This document shows, piece after piece, positions 10,743 through 22,326 of a stretch of DNA of 64,000 bases. Numbering within the stretch: the stretch's first letter is position 1; every line of letters starts with the position of its first letter. Both the position numbers and the translations under genes were made by a program. The stretch is from Pycnopodia helianthoides (Eukaryota; Echinodermata; Asteroidea; Forcipulatida; Asteriidae): assembly GCA_032158295.1 (NCBI GenBank), contig CM063258.1, forward strand, positions 997,001 through 1,061,000, given 5' to 3'. Below the pieces are notes generated by a model. That model worked only from the letters and a program-made list of their open reading frames with translations. It ran no database searches and was not told the DNA's origin.

Positions 10743-12263
10743 TGTTGGTTGTTTGGTTTGTTTAGAAAAAAAACATTCAAAACTTAGCAGTCTTTTGGCC
10801 AAATTGTGTTTTGATTTTACAAATTTACAAATATTAAATACATGCAGAAAAAATATAAACAAAATTAAAAGCAGGGTTACAAATTAAATTGTTTTAAATC
10901 AAAAGTTCCGAATATAAATCGAATATATCAAAAGTATTGTCATGCACAAAAGGCTGAAAGTTAATCATTTATATTTAAGTAAAATAAATGTTACTACTAA
11001 AAAAAAAATTAAACCCAAATAAATACTAACAAAAGATAATTTAGAAGGTATTTGTACAGTGTGTATTTAAAATGCTTTTATTGCTCTTGAAAGCTGTTTG
11101 TGTTATTCTTTGGATCTAGACATTCATGGTGTAAACCAATTTGAGAAACACTGACATTTCAGTTGCTTTAGGTTATTCATTCTTTGCGTGCATTATGGGT
11201 CAAGATTGCTTACAACTCAAAATATTTGCCCATGACGTGGGCCAAAAGGTGTCAAGTTTGGCTGAAACTTGTCAAAGATGGTGTCCTAAGCTTCGGAAGT
11301 TTGAGGTCACATTTTTACTCTCAAAATCACATAATTACAAATGCTGTGACACATTCCCTTCAAGCTGCATCCTACCCTTGTTTTACATCAAAGGAAATTT
11401 TAAATCGACAAGGTTTTAAGAATTTGAAGAATTTTGTTGAAGAAGTCCAGCCTAGAGATATGTCATAAGCTACACCCATCTCATTTCACTCATGGCTGGA
11501 GCTAAATTTGCCAAAACAATCCCCACTCAAGCACTATTCCAGATTTGACATTTAAAAAGCAATTCCCAAAATTCAGTGACTAAAGAAAAAAAAAAAAAAA
11601 AAAAAAAAAAGATTCATCAATTCATCCCTCTAAAAGAGAGAAGAAGAAAAAAGAAAGAGTAAAAAAAAAACATTTTAGAAAAAATGAAAATAAAAAAACA
11701 AGCCCTGATTCTTTCTATCCCTCGTTTGGCGCACATCTGTCGTCCCCCATTAGCACCGCGCACGAACGGTATGGCTTATTTAAGAGGAAGTCTAAAGCAT
11801 GGGTGTCTATGGTGAGATTAGCCCATTAGATCAATTGATTCGCGCGACAGCGTGTGTACTCTGAGCCTAAAAGTCAATCTGGGGCCCCAGGCAATATTGC
11901 ACTATTACACTCCAGCCCAGCGCCACTTGTGTCTTGCCAGTGCCATCTAGAAAACCTCAAAGACGGGTGAAAGAAGAATGAAGACAAGAAAGAAAGGAGG
12001 GGGAGAAGAAAGAAAAATGTACAGCCACAACAGAAAAACACACATCGGGATGTTCTGTTGCAGACATTGTTTCATTCTAGACGTTTGGAAATGCTCTGAG
12101 CAATTACTTCGTCATTTCGTGTTTCTCAGTGGGGACCAGTCGGTTACCAATTCACTCGCTCTCTCTCTTACTCTCTCTCTAAACCTCCCCCCTTCTTTTC
12201 TCCGACGGAACAAAAGAAATCTGGAATTGATGGATTCTGTATGTATGTGTGTTGTCTGTGATA

Positions 12264-12315
12264 ACACATTCATAGATATATATATATGGATGGATATATT
12301 TATATATATATATAT
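12264..12315. repeat. AT-rich simple repeat
   Basis: Two runs of TA dinucleotides are separated by GGATGGATAT. It is a simple-sequence tract with no gene signal. Confidence 0.8.
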
Positions 12316-13149
12316 TAAACGTGTTGTGTTTGTGTTCTTTTATTGAGGTGTCTTGAGTGGGGGTCGGGTAACCAAAGTCAGTTGCCATTTTTCTGAAAAG
12401 CGGCGCGGACAATTAAAGCTCCCTCGGGGGGTTGCGAGGGGCCATTCAAACGTGCCAGCCATGGGGAATGAAAAAGCCTTTTAGAGGAATAGTATTGGAC
12501 CTCCTGTTAAGGCCGAGTCATTGTGAGCTCGGCAAAAGCTCATATGTTCCAGTTGATTTGACCCTTGTTGGCCAATGCATGTTTGATTGCTGGAGCTACT
12601 TAAATCTCTCTCTCTCTGTCACTCTGTACTCAGGACCGACTCCAATCAAGTGTCGGGTTTTTGTAATATTTTTAATCCCCTTTTTTTTATTTTTCTGTTT
12701 CCTTTACAGGCTAATGACAATATAATGTTTGCTAGTTTTATTGATGGAGTTTTTTTTTTTGGTGTCTTCCCCCCCCCCCTCAATTATGGAATGATTTCTG
12801 GAGGTCTGTTCATGGGCATCGCAATCATTGCTTCACTTCTGAAAACAAATATTTATTTATTTCAGCCATTTTGGATGGTTTAACAATGAGGTCATTTTGA
12901 CAGTATTAGCCAAGACATTCTGATAACAAACATTTTGAGCTGTTTAACTGAATTAGATAAGTGTTTTTATATTTTATCTTTATTCTATTTCATAAGAAAT
13001 GCTGTGTGCATTGAGGATACGCCACATCCGGGTAACTCTAAAATTCTTTTTTCTTGCAAATGTGAGCTGCAGTGGAAATTCTGTTCAGGTTTGCCTTTTT
13101 TCTTTCTGTTTTTTTATTTGTTTGTTTACTTGTCTTTTTTCAAATGCAG

Positions 13150-13312
13150 GACACACGAGGGACGGTTACCAAGTGTGAAACAGCAGATTCTGGCAGAGTA
13201 CTCCAGCGGGCTCGATGGGAGCTCAGGGAAGATGGCCAAACGCCCAAAGACGTCTCTGTCTAAAAAGAGGAAAACCACACCCAAAAGACGATTGAAGGGA
13301 CGTCGACTATAA
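13150..13312 (+). CDS. ddx31: DDX31 ATP-dependent RNA helicase, C-terminal exon
   Basis: This exon begins after a long pyrimidine tract and the acceptor AAATGCAG at 13142-13149. It reads 53 codons to the stop at 13310-13312; its first base completes a codon begun in the previous exon. The peptide starts THEGRLPSVKQQILAEYSSG and ends in a Lys/Arg-rich tail (SKKRKTTPKRRLKGRRL). From memory, vertebrate DDX31 has an alike segment near its C-terminus (a Leu/Ile-rich stretch, then EYSSG, then basic sequence). DDX31 is a nucleolar DEAD-box helicase of large ribosomal subunit assembly, and the basic tail suits nucleolar RNA binding. The catalytic core is outside the window. Location supports the call: human DDX31 lies next to BARHL1 in the same convergent arrangement. 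A different nucleolar protein with a basic tail cannot be excluded from 53 residues. Confidence 0.7.
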
Positions 13313-13662
13313 GGTGTCCTTTCTATTGTACACTTAAAAAACACCCACATTTCTTTTCTGATTTTAAATTGTATAGAAGTGATTTGGGCAATTCACAACA
13401 GAACCTTGCATTGGGCGTCAGAAGCTTAAACACCGCCCTCATCAAGGTCAAAGGAAGACCCATCATTGGCTGAGAGTTTTCGTGGCGCGTACCAACGATC
13501 GCTGTGCCATTATTTGACGTTGGTGGTATCAGCCTATGCACTGGTCTGTACAGTACACCAACATTTTATACTTTGGAGGCTGTTTTTACAGTGCATTATT
13601 TTGAATACAAATTGACATCCTTCGTAAAGTACATACAGGGTTTGCTTTTGGTGGTACAAGTA

Positions 13663-14040
13663 TTAAAGCACTGGACACCTTTGGTAATTGTCACAGACCA
13701 GTCTTCTCACTCGGTGTATCTCAACATATGCACAAAATAACAAACCTGTGACAATTTGAACTCAATTGATCGTCGAAGTTGCGAGATAATAATGGAAGAA
13801 AAAACACCCTTGTCACACGAAGTTGTGCCCTTTCAGATGCTTGATTTCGAGACCTCACGCGTGAGGTCTCAAAATTAATTCAAATATTTTATACTTCTCT
13901 TTCTCAAAAACTACGTTACTTCAGAGGGAGCCGTTTCTCACAATGTTTATATTTATCAACAGCTCTCCATTGCTCGTTACCAAGTAAGTTATTATGCTAA
14001 CAATTTTTTGAGTAATTACCAATAGTGTCCATGCCTTTAA
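13663..14040. mobile_element. TTAA-flanked MITE, CACTGGACAC family
   Basis: It begins TTAAAGCACTGGACACCTTT and ends AATAGTGTCCATGCCTTTAA, inverted copies of each other. Subterminal GGTAATTGTC/AGTAATTACC and an internal inverted pair GAGACCTCACGCGTGAGGTCTC (13849-13870) add further dyad symmetry. TTAA at both ends suggests a piggyBac-type or other TTAA-specific transposase. It has no ORF. It lies about 350 bp beyond the DDX31 stop, so the 3' UTR or poly(A) site could involve it. Confidence 0.85.
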
Positions 14041-16293
14041 TGTCCATTTTAAATTTGACGCTCAACTGGAGCTTGAGTTGTAGACATTGTCTCTGTGAAT
14101 GCAAGGACAATGATACATATGCCAAGCCTCAAAATGATCCTCACACTGCAAAAAACCTAACCTTTTTGCAAGCATGTTGTCTTCCCTTCACTGGCCACAC
14201 AGGTCTCATTCAAGACTGCTGATGAGCTTTGAACAAATTCTCGTTCAAGATGCAGCGATGCAGCGATGCATGATGGGACTGAGTGTACTGTTGATCGGCG
14301 CAATGCGCGCAATCACAGTACATGGTATGATAATGCGAACACTTAATTAGCACTCTTCGTTTAAAACCAAAGGTGCCTGTAGATTAAAACTACTTGGGTA
14401 ATGTTGGGATCGAGCTCTACTTTTTGTATTAGAGGCAAAAATGACGATAATTATTTTCGATGGATTCACACCATATCATAGAGCTATTATTAGAGGTCAA
14501 ATCTTTTGTAAACAGGAAGAGGTGACCTGGGGTTATAATAGGTCAGGGGGAAATGGTCCAATCACGGCATGCTATACAGTCGCTCATCTCAGTGCCTTTG
14601 GTTTATGTGCTGGGTCCGATGGTCTCTGTTTTTGTCTGGTGGCGCTCTGTGTTGAGAATCCCCCAAAATCAAGAACTCTTAAATCTGTAACTTTTTTGAC
14701 AAAATCGTGCAGCTGTTGAATAACATACTTTTTTTAACAGTCAACATTAAAAATAGTATAAAAAGAAACACACAAAGGCAACCCAAGTACTACGGTAACT
14801 TCATTAAAATTAATACAAAAATAACTCATAAATCTCTTTCATTTCAAAGATAACATTATTTTAAAACCAAAACTACAAAGCAATCATCAGAGAAATCCAT
14901 GTAAAATAATTATGAGATTTTTAAAGCCCACTCAGGCAGTGTTTTTTTACTTTGAAATTGTAACATAATTATTGCAAGAAAAAGAGGGGAAAAAAGGACT
15001 TATGTATCAAAAAAATGAGCAGTTTTTAAACGAAATGCTGCTAGTCTGTTTGTTTGATGTGTGTCACCTGAGCTGTATGCCTGTGGATTAAGGACTCTAG
15101 GGGTGGGCGTGGTGAGGGGGGGGCGGTTCATCGATGTAAAGGTAAAAACAAAATAATGTTCTTTGACCCCCTCCCCAGATGCAAATTATTACATCTATTA
15201 GACATCTATCCTGAAGTCAAGAGGATAGAATTGACAAAGCCACTCTGAAAACCTACTGGTGTACCACCAATCCATTTCAGTAACAATACTACACAGTGTC
15301 CTAAGTGCTAAGGCTACGTGCATATTTCCTCGTCATCCTACCCTCTTTTAGGAACCAATCCTATCTACTGTAGTGGTCCCACTTCAACCCCCTATTGTCC
15401 CCGCAGTCTATAACCACTTGAAGCTGAAGTGCTGGCCAAGCACCAGGTCATTATTCAAGTGGGAGGGGGGGGGGTGCTGATTCATGAGCCGCCTGCATCA
15501 ATCAAGTACCAGTGCTCAATTTGATAAAGATGTCAGGAAGTGCTCAACAAAATAAGCCAGAACCAATTTCAACCACTATACATTAATTGTAATTTGGCGG
15601 TAAACTGTTTTTCTAAGCAATATTGTTCTGCGCTAAGCAATTATTTTTTTTAATTTATTTTTTTTTTTTTTGGGGGGGGGGTGGATTGTAGTACGGCAGA
15701 TAGGATTTGGCGGGAATGCATTCGTTCATATCTTCCTGAGCAGACACACAAGGTAAAGTTCCATTGTTGACATAGTTCTAAGCATGCGCACATTGCCGAG
15801 AACAACGGATTTACCTGTTAAGTCTGCTGCCACCTAGCGTCCCATAAGACCCCCTTGTTCTCCACTAAACCATGACTAAACATACCACACAACATGTGAA
15901 AATGTCATCAAGAAACGTGATCACAATTTTGAAGAAACAGTGAGTGACAGGTTTTTTGTTTCTTCAGGAAATGTGCTTGCATATTGTGTGTTAATTTCTT
16001 CTTGGTATATCAGAATATTGCCCTGGGGGACAATATTTGAAGGAAAAATATAGTTTCTCGCGCTGAAATATTTCTCACGATTTTTGGTCTAGTACCAATT
16101 TTATAAAAGTGAGCTCTGTGACGAAATTGGGTTTTAATTTTTTATATAAATATTAACCGAGTACATTTCAACCAAACTTCTTTTTCATCTTCAGTTGCAA
16201 ATAACTTGAAATGAACGAATGGTTAAATTGAAACAAAACATGCAAGCCAACATCACAAAAGCTTATTGTTTTACACAATTTTAAAACAATACA
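14041..16293. other. Intergenic, no gene seen
   Basis: AT-rich sequence with poly-G/T runs (15460, 15650-15682), no convincing ORF with splice sites, and no repeat family I could match elsewhere in the window. Confidence 0.5.
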
Positions 16294-16487
16294 GTGCACA
16301 ATTTCATAGTGCTGCTTAAGCACAAAAACAAGCTAAGCACAACAAAATTATGCTTACCAGAAAAAGGTTACCAGCTTAAACACCATTTCACATGTAGCAT
16401 CTGTGACTGGTATCCTGCTTATTGATGCTTAGCAAAATGTTTTTAAGCAATTTTTTTCTGCATAAGCAGCTCTATGAAATTGGGCCC
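16294..16487. mobile_element. MITE, GGGCCCAATTTCATAG family
   Basis: The left end GTGCACAATTTCATAGTGCT is a mutated form of the family end. The right end GCAGCTCTATGAAATTGGGC is intact. The core words TTATGCTTACCAGAAAAAGG and GGTTACCAGC match the copies at 754 and 1637. Confidence 0.85.
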
Positions 16488-17116
16488 TAACCAGAGGACT
16501 GCATACAACAACAATTAATACAATATTAAAATTAACTCCCAACCATTCCCCCCCCCCCTAAAAAAAACCAGCGCACTGAAATGCTTGAGTTTGATGGGTA
16601 GTTGTAATATACCTCCTAAGCTATTCAGTTTTAGCATGCGGCCATGCATAACAACCGTTAGCATCCGAACATCGTTGAGTGGAATGCTGGGATAATGGGC
16701 TTCAGACAGTGCCGGCCCGAAGCACTGCGGAAACTGGAGTTCAAAGTCATGACACCAATTGCTGCTTTTATAAAACTACAAATTTTTTCTTTTTCCATTC
16801 TTCTTCTGATGTTGATAATAAAATAACCATCCGTCAACACGGATGTATTCAGATAAAATGATAGTTTTGTTCATTATTTCTTGTTGTTGTTGTTGTTGTT
16901 TTACTTCTTTTTACTGTGGAAAAAGCCTCGTAAAAAATGTTGAAATGTTAAAATATTGTTTTTTTTTTGGTATGTTTATTACTATTGATGATTCAAAGAG
17001 GGTAAAAGGCGATGTCATTCTATTGTCATATTTCTCAATCAACACCTCAAGGTTAACGCCTTCTCCTTTACCCCCCCCCCCAATTCTCTTTTACCCCGCC
17101 CACCCCTAATTCTCCT

Positions 17117-17990
17117 TTAGCCCTTCAAGCAATAGCGAAAACTTGTCTTCATGACATCCCATTCTCCACTATAGTGACAAATATTTTCGTGAAAAAATGT
17201 TGCAAGTTTAACTGTGGAGACAGACGTCAATTTGCGCGCGCATTTTTGGACGCATCTGTCTTGAGTGTCCCCACCGGTCAAAATGAAAAAGGACTCAACG
17301 GCCAATAACTCGCAATCAAAATCATCCCCGCGCCCCAGCTAAATAATCTCCCACAACCGCCCAGAGACCAGTAGCACTTTATTTTCCATTTGCGACTTTG
17401 TTTTAGTAAGTGCTGCCTTCAAAAGCCGTCGGGCGGGTTTCGTTTTTATTTCGATTCACCGAAAAAATCGTTAACAAATAATATAAGTTTTAAGATAAAT
17501 ATTGCCGAGTGATCACGTCGTTCTGAATTGGAGACTGAATGCAAAAGGAAACTTCTTTAAAAAAATATTATTTATCGCGGAATGTATTGCATTGTTGCAT
17601 ACAAGAATTAACCACACGCAACGAGAATGTGATTTAATCGTACACGCAACTGCCGTCGGGACCGATGGTGTTAGCGAGAGCAAATTCTTGCCGGACGGTT
17701 TTATGGCGCGCTTCGTAGTTGTGAACGCTGCCTGCGCGCCCGGCGGGCAACAGGAAGGAGAATCGGCCCAGTGGGGGGGAAGAGAAATGGGTTTCTAATG
17801 GAGGAAAAGTTTGCCCTTGTTCATCGTCTTCCCACCGCGGGCGATTTCATCTCTCTCCCCGGCCAGCGAGAGTCTTCGCTCTCATCCACGTTCCAAAAAT
17901 ACAAATCCATCCCGGACACACACACAAAAAAAACCTTCCTTGAAAAACATCGTCCGGTAATGGCTCCTTGAAGATATATTTTCGCGCGTC
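17117..17990. promoter_or_regulatory. Unique, GC-richer intergenic block; candidate regulatory DNA
   Basis: Between repeat-rich flanks this stretch has balanced composition, many CpGs, no repeat family found elsewhere in the window and no credible coding frame. It contains CCAATAA and several homeodomain-type TTAAT cores. It could be a conserved non-coding element of the Barhl locus, but only composition and lack of repeats support that. Confidence 0.2.
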
Positions 17991-18748
17991 AGTTGTGTTT
18001 AGTTTTTAACTTTAATAACCCACCATGACAGTGTACATTACTAATCCAGTATTAGCACCCAAAATGTCCATTCCGTGTAAACCCCCCATCGCCTGTAGAA
18101 AAAAAGCTTTCAAAAATGACGCAAGAAGAAGTAGAGGTTGGCACAGGTTGATCAGCACCGCGTGAGTTGCCCATCACCCTGAGATGAACATTTTGTGCTT
18201 TTGTGGCGGACTGCTCGATCTTTTTGAGACGAGTTTTGAAGGGTTTTTTAATCCGTTTAAATTCCCTGCTAAGTTTTTTTTTCCCCCATCCTCTTTTCTT
18301 GACGGGCTTGGTTCATCATCTCAAACCTGAGGTGCAGATCAGCTCATCCAGCGAGGTAACCCATAAAAGTGTTGGAGGGGCATTGTTGAAAAGAGTATCA
18401 AATTTCCTCATAGCTGGCCCCAGTGCAATTCTGTCAGTGTTAAATTGCCCTTTTTTGATCATCTATACTTTATGATGATGGCCTACTTTGTACAGCACAT
18501 CAACCTTGATGTGTGATTAAAAAAAAAAAAAAAAAAAAACCTCGAACCAGACTATAGCGTTTCTTCATTTTGATACACTTAACATTTTTTCCTGGTTTGG
18601 AATTAATAAATAAATGATGATCGCACTGGCCAATAGAGGGCACCATAATTCCCTTAATAGCGGAAGGCTGTGGCTACGAGTCAAGCACACTCCCTACATG
18701 ACGTAAGCAATCTTCCACTTTACCCATTTGTGGATGGATTCCAAACTC

Positions 18749-19032
18749 GTCAAAGAAATTCCCCCTGAATTGTTGCGGACGTGGTAGTCATCATCGTGAA
18801 ACATTAACAGCGAGTAACAGGTTGTTCTTCTGGAATGTTATACATGTTTTTGTGTTTATGTAACATCTGCATCGGGGATGAAGAATATTACTTTGGATTT
18901 GTGGTTGATCCCCAGTCAAAGAAATTCCCCTTAAAGATGTTGCGGACGTGGTAGTCACCATCTTGAAACATCAACGGCGAGTAACAAGTCATGTTCTTCC
19001 GGGAATGTTATATGCCTACATGTTTGTGTTGG
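18749..19032. repeat. Direct duplication, GCGGACGTGGTAGT family
   Basis: Copies at 18749-18858 and 18915-19032 share GTCAAAGAAATTCCCC, TTGCGGACGTGGTAGTCA, CAT(T/C)AAC(A/G)GCGAGTAACA and GGAATGTTATA in the same order. A third relative lies at 43322-43433. The spacing is about 166 bp, so this is either a two-copy tandem or two insertions. Confidence 0.75.
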
Positions 19033-19844
19033 TTTTACCGTTACACCGATGTATGCTAGGAACTGTGTACTATTGGTGCCTACGGGGAACAGTCCAATGG
19101 CTCCTGCAGGGATGTTTTAACGCTACATACGAAGTGTGGACTTGATAACAACAGAGGTCCACATAATGTAGGGACTTGAAACACCATGTGGACTTACACA
19201 CGTCCAACAGTGGTTTTTTTTTTTTTTTTTACAGTGTTGAGGAATATGATTTTCCTTAAGTGTACAGGACAAAGGAATATCCACTGAGTGACTGCAACAC
19301 AGAGCTGGTGTGAGCTTGTTTTGATTAAGCTAAAAATGGAAACATTTTTCCTTTACTACAACAGAATTAAAATCAAGTTTATACGAAGTAAAACTTTAAA
19401 TTTGTTCGTTTGTCTGTTTTTGTTTGTTTGTTTTGTTAGGGTATTTGTTTGTTAGTTTGTTTGTTGTTGTTTTTGCTGATGTATCTTATAAATTTAATGT
19501 CTTAGCTTCTCTTAGCAAAAATGTCCCTTCCTCCTCCACAAAGATTAAAACGACGATTCTTTGGAAATGCTCTTACATAAAATATTAAAAAACCTTCCCT
19601 TGAAAAAACAGGCGTGTCTACACACAAAGTGTATCACTGTTTTGCGCAAACATTTCCCTCAATTTCACAACATCGTTCTACGAATAATATACCCTACGGC
19701 CATTTGATGTTTTCACCGATTCTCCCCAAGCCCACGCCTTATACGACGTTTCTGATGGCCCGATGAATATATTTTGGCGGTCTTCAAAGTGAAATTTGCC
19801 GGTGCCGCAAAGCAATGCTGCACGCTTCTTCTGTTTTGGGGGGT

Positions 19845-20234
19845 TTAAAGGAACATTACAGAATTGGTAAGAATTTTTTTTGTAAAATATACTTTTTGAT
19901 CACAGATTTACATAAAACTTACACGGTTTAATGATGATGATAGTAGAAAACATCCCTCGAAATATTTCTGTCTGAAATGCCATATTTGATGAGAAATGAA
20001 TAAACTAATTTTCCGATTGGAGTTTATCGCTCAGTGGGCGTTTTATTCATTTGTTGAATCTATATAATTTCATGCAATTGTGTAATCGGTTTTTCACCAT
20101 TTTCTCTGACCCAGATGGCCGATCGATCTCAAACTTCTACAGGTTTTTCAGTTTATGTATATGGTGGATTACATAAAGTCACACTGCCAGCAACTGTTTT
20201 GTTAGCAAAAACCAATTCTGTAATGTTCCTTTAA
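19845..20234. mobile_element. TTAA-flanked MITE, GGAACATTACAG family
   Basis: The ends are perfect inverted repeats over at least 20 bp: TTAAAGGAACATTACAGAAT and its complement ending CCTTTAA at 20234. Internal words (CATAAAACTTACA, AATATTTCTGTCTGAAATGC, TCTCAAACTTCTACAGGTTT) are shared with the elements at 20589 and 46189, so these belong to one superfamily. It splits two unique-looking blocks (19500-19844 and 20235-20535). Confidence 0.9.
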
Positions 20235-20588
20235 AAGTTATTTTTTATGTTGTCGATCCCGAAACAACGATCCGACTTCAATATTGCCAACCTTCGCTTG
20301 CATGCAGGATGGAAACCGCCGGTCCTTTTGGATTGGGCGATTGGGGAGGAATGCGATGACTCTGGTCGATTATTAAATATTCATCACGCGCATTTATTCC
20401 GCGGCTGTTTCCCTTATGAAGTTGTTTTGCAAAGATGTAGACGGAGAGACACACATTCCATTTTGTTCTGTTACATTCTTTATTTGCGTAAAGGAAAGGG
20501 AAGTTTCAAGATTTCAAGCAATCTGCCTGATTGAATAATTAAACAAAGATCTATTTTTTAACATTACTCTTGTTATCTTTTTAATCAC

Positions 20589-20941
20589 TTAAAGGCCCCG
20601 GTACACTATTGGTAAAGATCGAAAAACACAATGTTCACAGATTCACACATAACTTACATAGATTTAAAGTAAGTAATGGTAAAAAGGGTTCCTTAAAATA
20701 TTTCTGCCTAAAATGCTATCGTTTCTGAGATATTATAAAACAATAGTTTTTATCACGCGCTGATAACAAACTTGATGTTTGAAAAAAACAGAAAACACAT
20801 AAGGTCTCTTTTCACTATTTTCTTGTGACCTCGATGACCATTGAGCTCAAACTTTCACAGGTTTGTTTGTTCATGATATGTTGAATCACACAAAATGGGA
20901 GACTGATTTTGAGCGTTACCAAAAGTGTACAATACCTTTAA
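20589..20941. mobile_element. TTAA-flanked MITE, GGCCCCGGTACACTATTGG type
   Basis: It starts TTAAAGGCCCCGGTACACTA and ends AAAAGTGTACAATACCTTTAA. The interior contains AAAAACACAATGTTCACAGA, AATATTTCTGCCTAAAATGC and GAGCTCAAACTTTCACAGGT. It is colinear with the copy at 46189. Confidence 0.9.
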
Positions 20942-21399
20942 GCAGTAAAACGTATTTTCGTAACCACAATCTTAATACTGGCCGGTAGTAGATTGCAGAT
21001 TAAATCATCTAATTTCAATTTTTTTTTATTAATTAATTTTGTATTTTGTTTTATTTTTGTACTTCCAAAAGCAGAGCAAAAAGTTTTCTCGTGGGCACGT
21101 CTTATTTTAATAAAAATTTAGTGTCATGTTTTTTTAATTTATTTTTTATTATAATTATAAGTGCAAGCTTAGAATTGTAATTTTATACAATATATGCAAT
21201 CACCCAAACAACATAAGAGAATTATAAAGGGACAAAGGCTTGGAAAACAGGAAAATACCAACTATGTTTTTTTGTTATTTAAAACTATCGAGGGTATGCG
21301 AGTGTACTTTTTTCAAAAGGGATACCTTTAATGTAAAACTGAATTACTTGTCGATCACGGTGAATGACATCACACTTTTTAGAAAGCTGTTATTTTCCC

Positions 21400-21720
21400 A
21401 GATCGTCCATTTCCTTTGCATGTGGCCGCAAAATAGGCGAAACTCCCTCAAGTTTTCCGAGATTTAAAGAGCGGGCCTGAAAAAACTATCTTTGAAATGT
21501 TAATGACCCCCTAATTTATTGATAATCTTTCCTTTTACCTTGTGCAAAACCAGCAATGATTTGCAATCCGTCCTGGGGCTATAAAGATCGTGTGATCAGG
21601 TAGTTTCAAAGGGGGATGAAGAGGGAACGAAGACGAAAAAGATCGAGTATAAATCCAGCCGCTGGGCCGAGAGCCGAATTTTTATCGCGCCAGTCTATTG
21701 GTGATGTATCTGTACTCAAA
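21400..21720. promoter_or_regulatory. Candidate regulatory block
   Basis: Non-repetitive sequence with an octamer-like TTTGCATGT, TTAATGACC, CTAATTTATTGATAAT and GATAATC words. It has no coding signal. It is proposed only because it stands out from repeat-rich flanks. Confidence 0.18.
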
Positions 21721-22015
21721 ACTCTTTATACTTCTGGCAGATTTTTTCTTCTTCTTTTTTGAATATTTTTTTATTTGAAGTATGACCGACGTATCCTCGT
21801 GGGCATTTGATTAATAATCAATGAACGGGGAACACGCTAAATAGACGATTATGTAGATGACCCGACAACTAGGGAAAGCCTTTCAGCGTGAGAGAGAGAG
21901 AGAGAGAGATGGTCGGGCTGCCGCCTGTTTTAGCCTCATCGCCGGCCGTGCTTGTGCTGAACGCGGTCTAACGCATCATCGCCATATTAAGACAAAAATT
22001 CAACCCAACTATTGC

Positions 22016-22108
22016 ACTGTCCGCTTGTTCGTGTACGTTTCTGAAACTACTGACGGAGTCCAAGCCGAAGCTTGAGCCAAAGCAAAAGTCGTGTTTTCGA
22101 AAACGTCC
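22016..22108. mobile_element. Half copy of the GGCCATTTTCGAAAAC MITE
   Basis: GTGTACG...GAAACTACTGACGGAG, AAGCC and GTCGTGTTTTCGAAAACGTC match the right half of the element at 37069-37209. The left half is missing. Confidence 0.65.
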
Positions 22109-22193
22109 ATATTTTTGGGTAGTTGTGGATGAAGGCGCGCGTTTTGCCCCGCCAGGTTCCGGTATCGAAAAGGGAACCCTATAGATCGGCATA

Positions 22194-22326
22194 TCCGAAT
22201 TAGCGGCTACAGCTACGGCTACGACTGTTATGGATGTTGCTAAGGACGTATTTCACTTCAACGCATGATGACGCGGCGATCCAGCGTAGCCGTTACCGTA
22301 GCCGTAGCCGTAACTGCCAATTCGGA
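22194..22326. mobile_element. Palindromic GGCTACGG MITE
   Basis: TCCGAATTAGCGGCTAC at the left is mirrored by GTAACTGCCAATTCGGA at the right. The arms are rich in GGCTAC/GTAGCC hexamers, and the centre holds CAACGCATGATGACGCGGCG. The element at 54109-54237 has the same ends and the same centre. Confidence 0.85.

Larger units (their letters stand above)
1..13149 (+). other. Probable last intron(s) of DDX31
   Basis: This stretch precedes the acceptor site of the DDX31 terminal exon and shows no exon I can support. It holds MITEs, SINE copies, tandem repeats and homopolymer or dinucleotide runs, listed separately. I looked for upstream DDX31 exons (helicase motifs, the conserved region just before the C-terminal tail) and recognised none. 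Calling it intronic is inference from the downstream exon. It could contain short exons I missed. Confidence 0.4.

Noticed and set aside
12935..13149. N-terminal part of the open frame running into the DDX31 exon
   Set aside because: It is a pyrimidine-rich intron end read in frame (Phe/Leu-rich, low complexity). The AG at 13148-13149 is a strong acceptor and only the part after it looks like protein.
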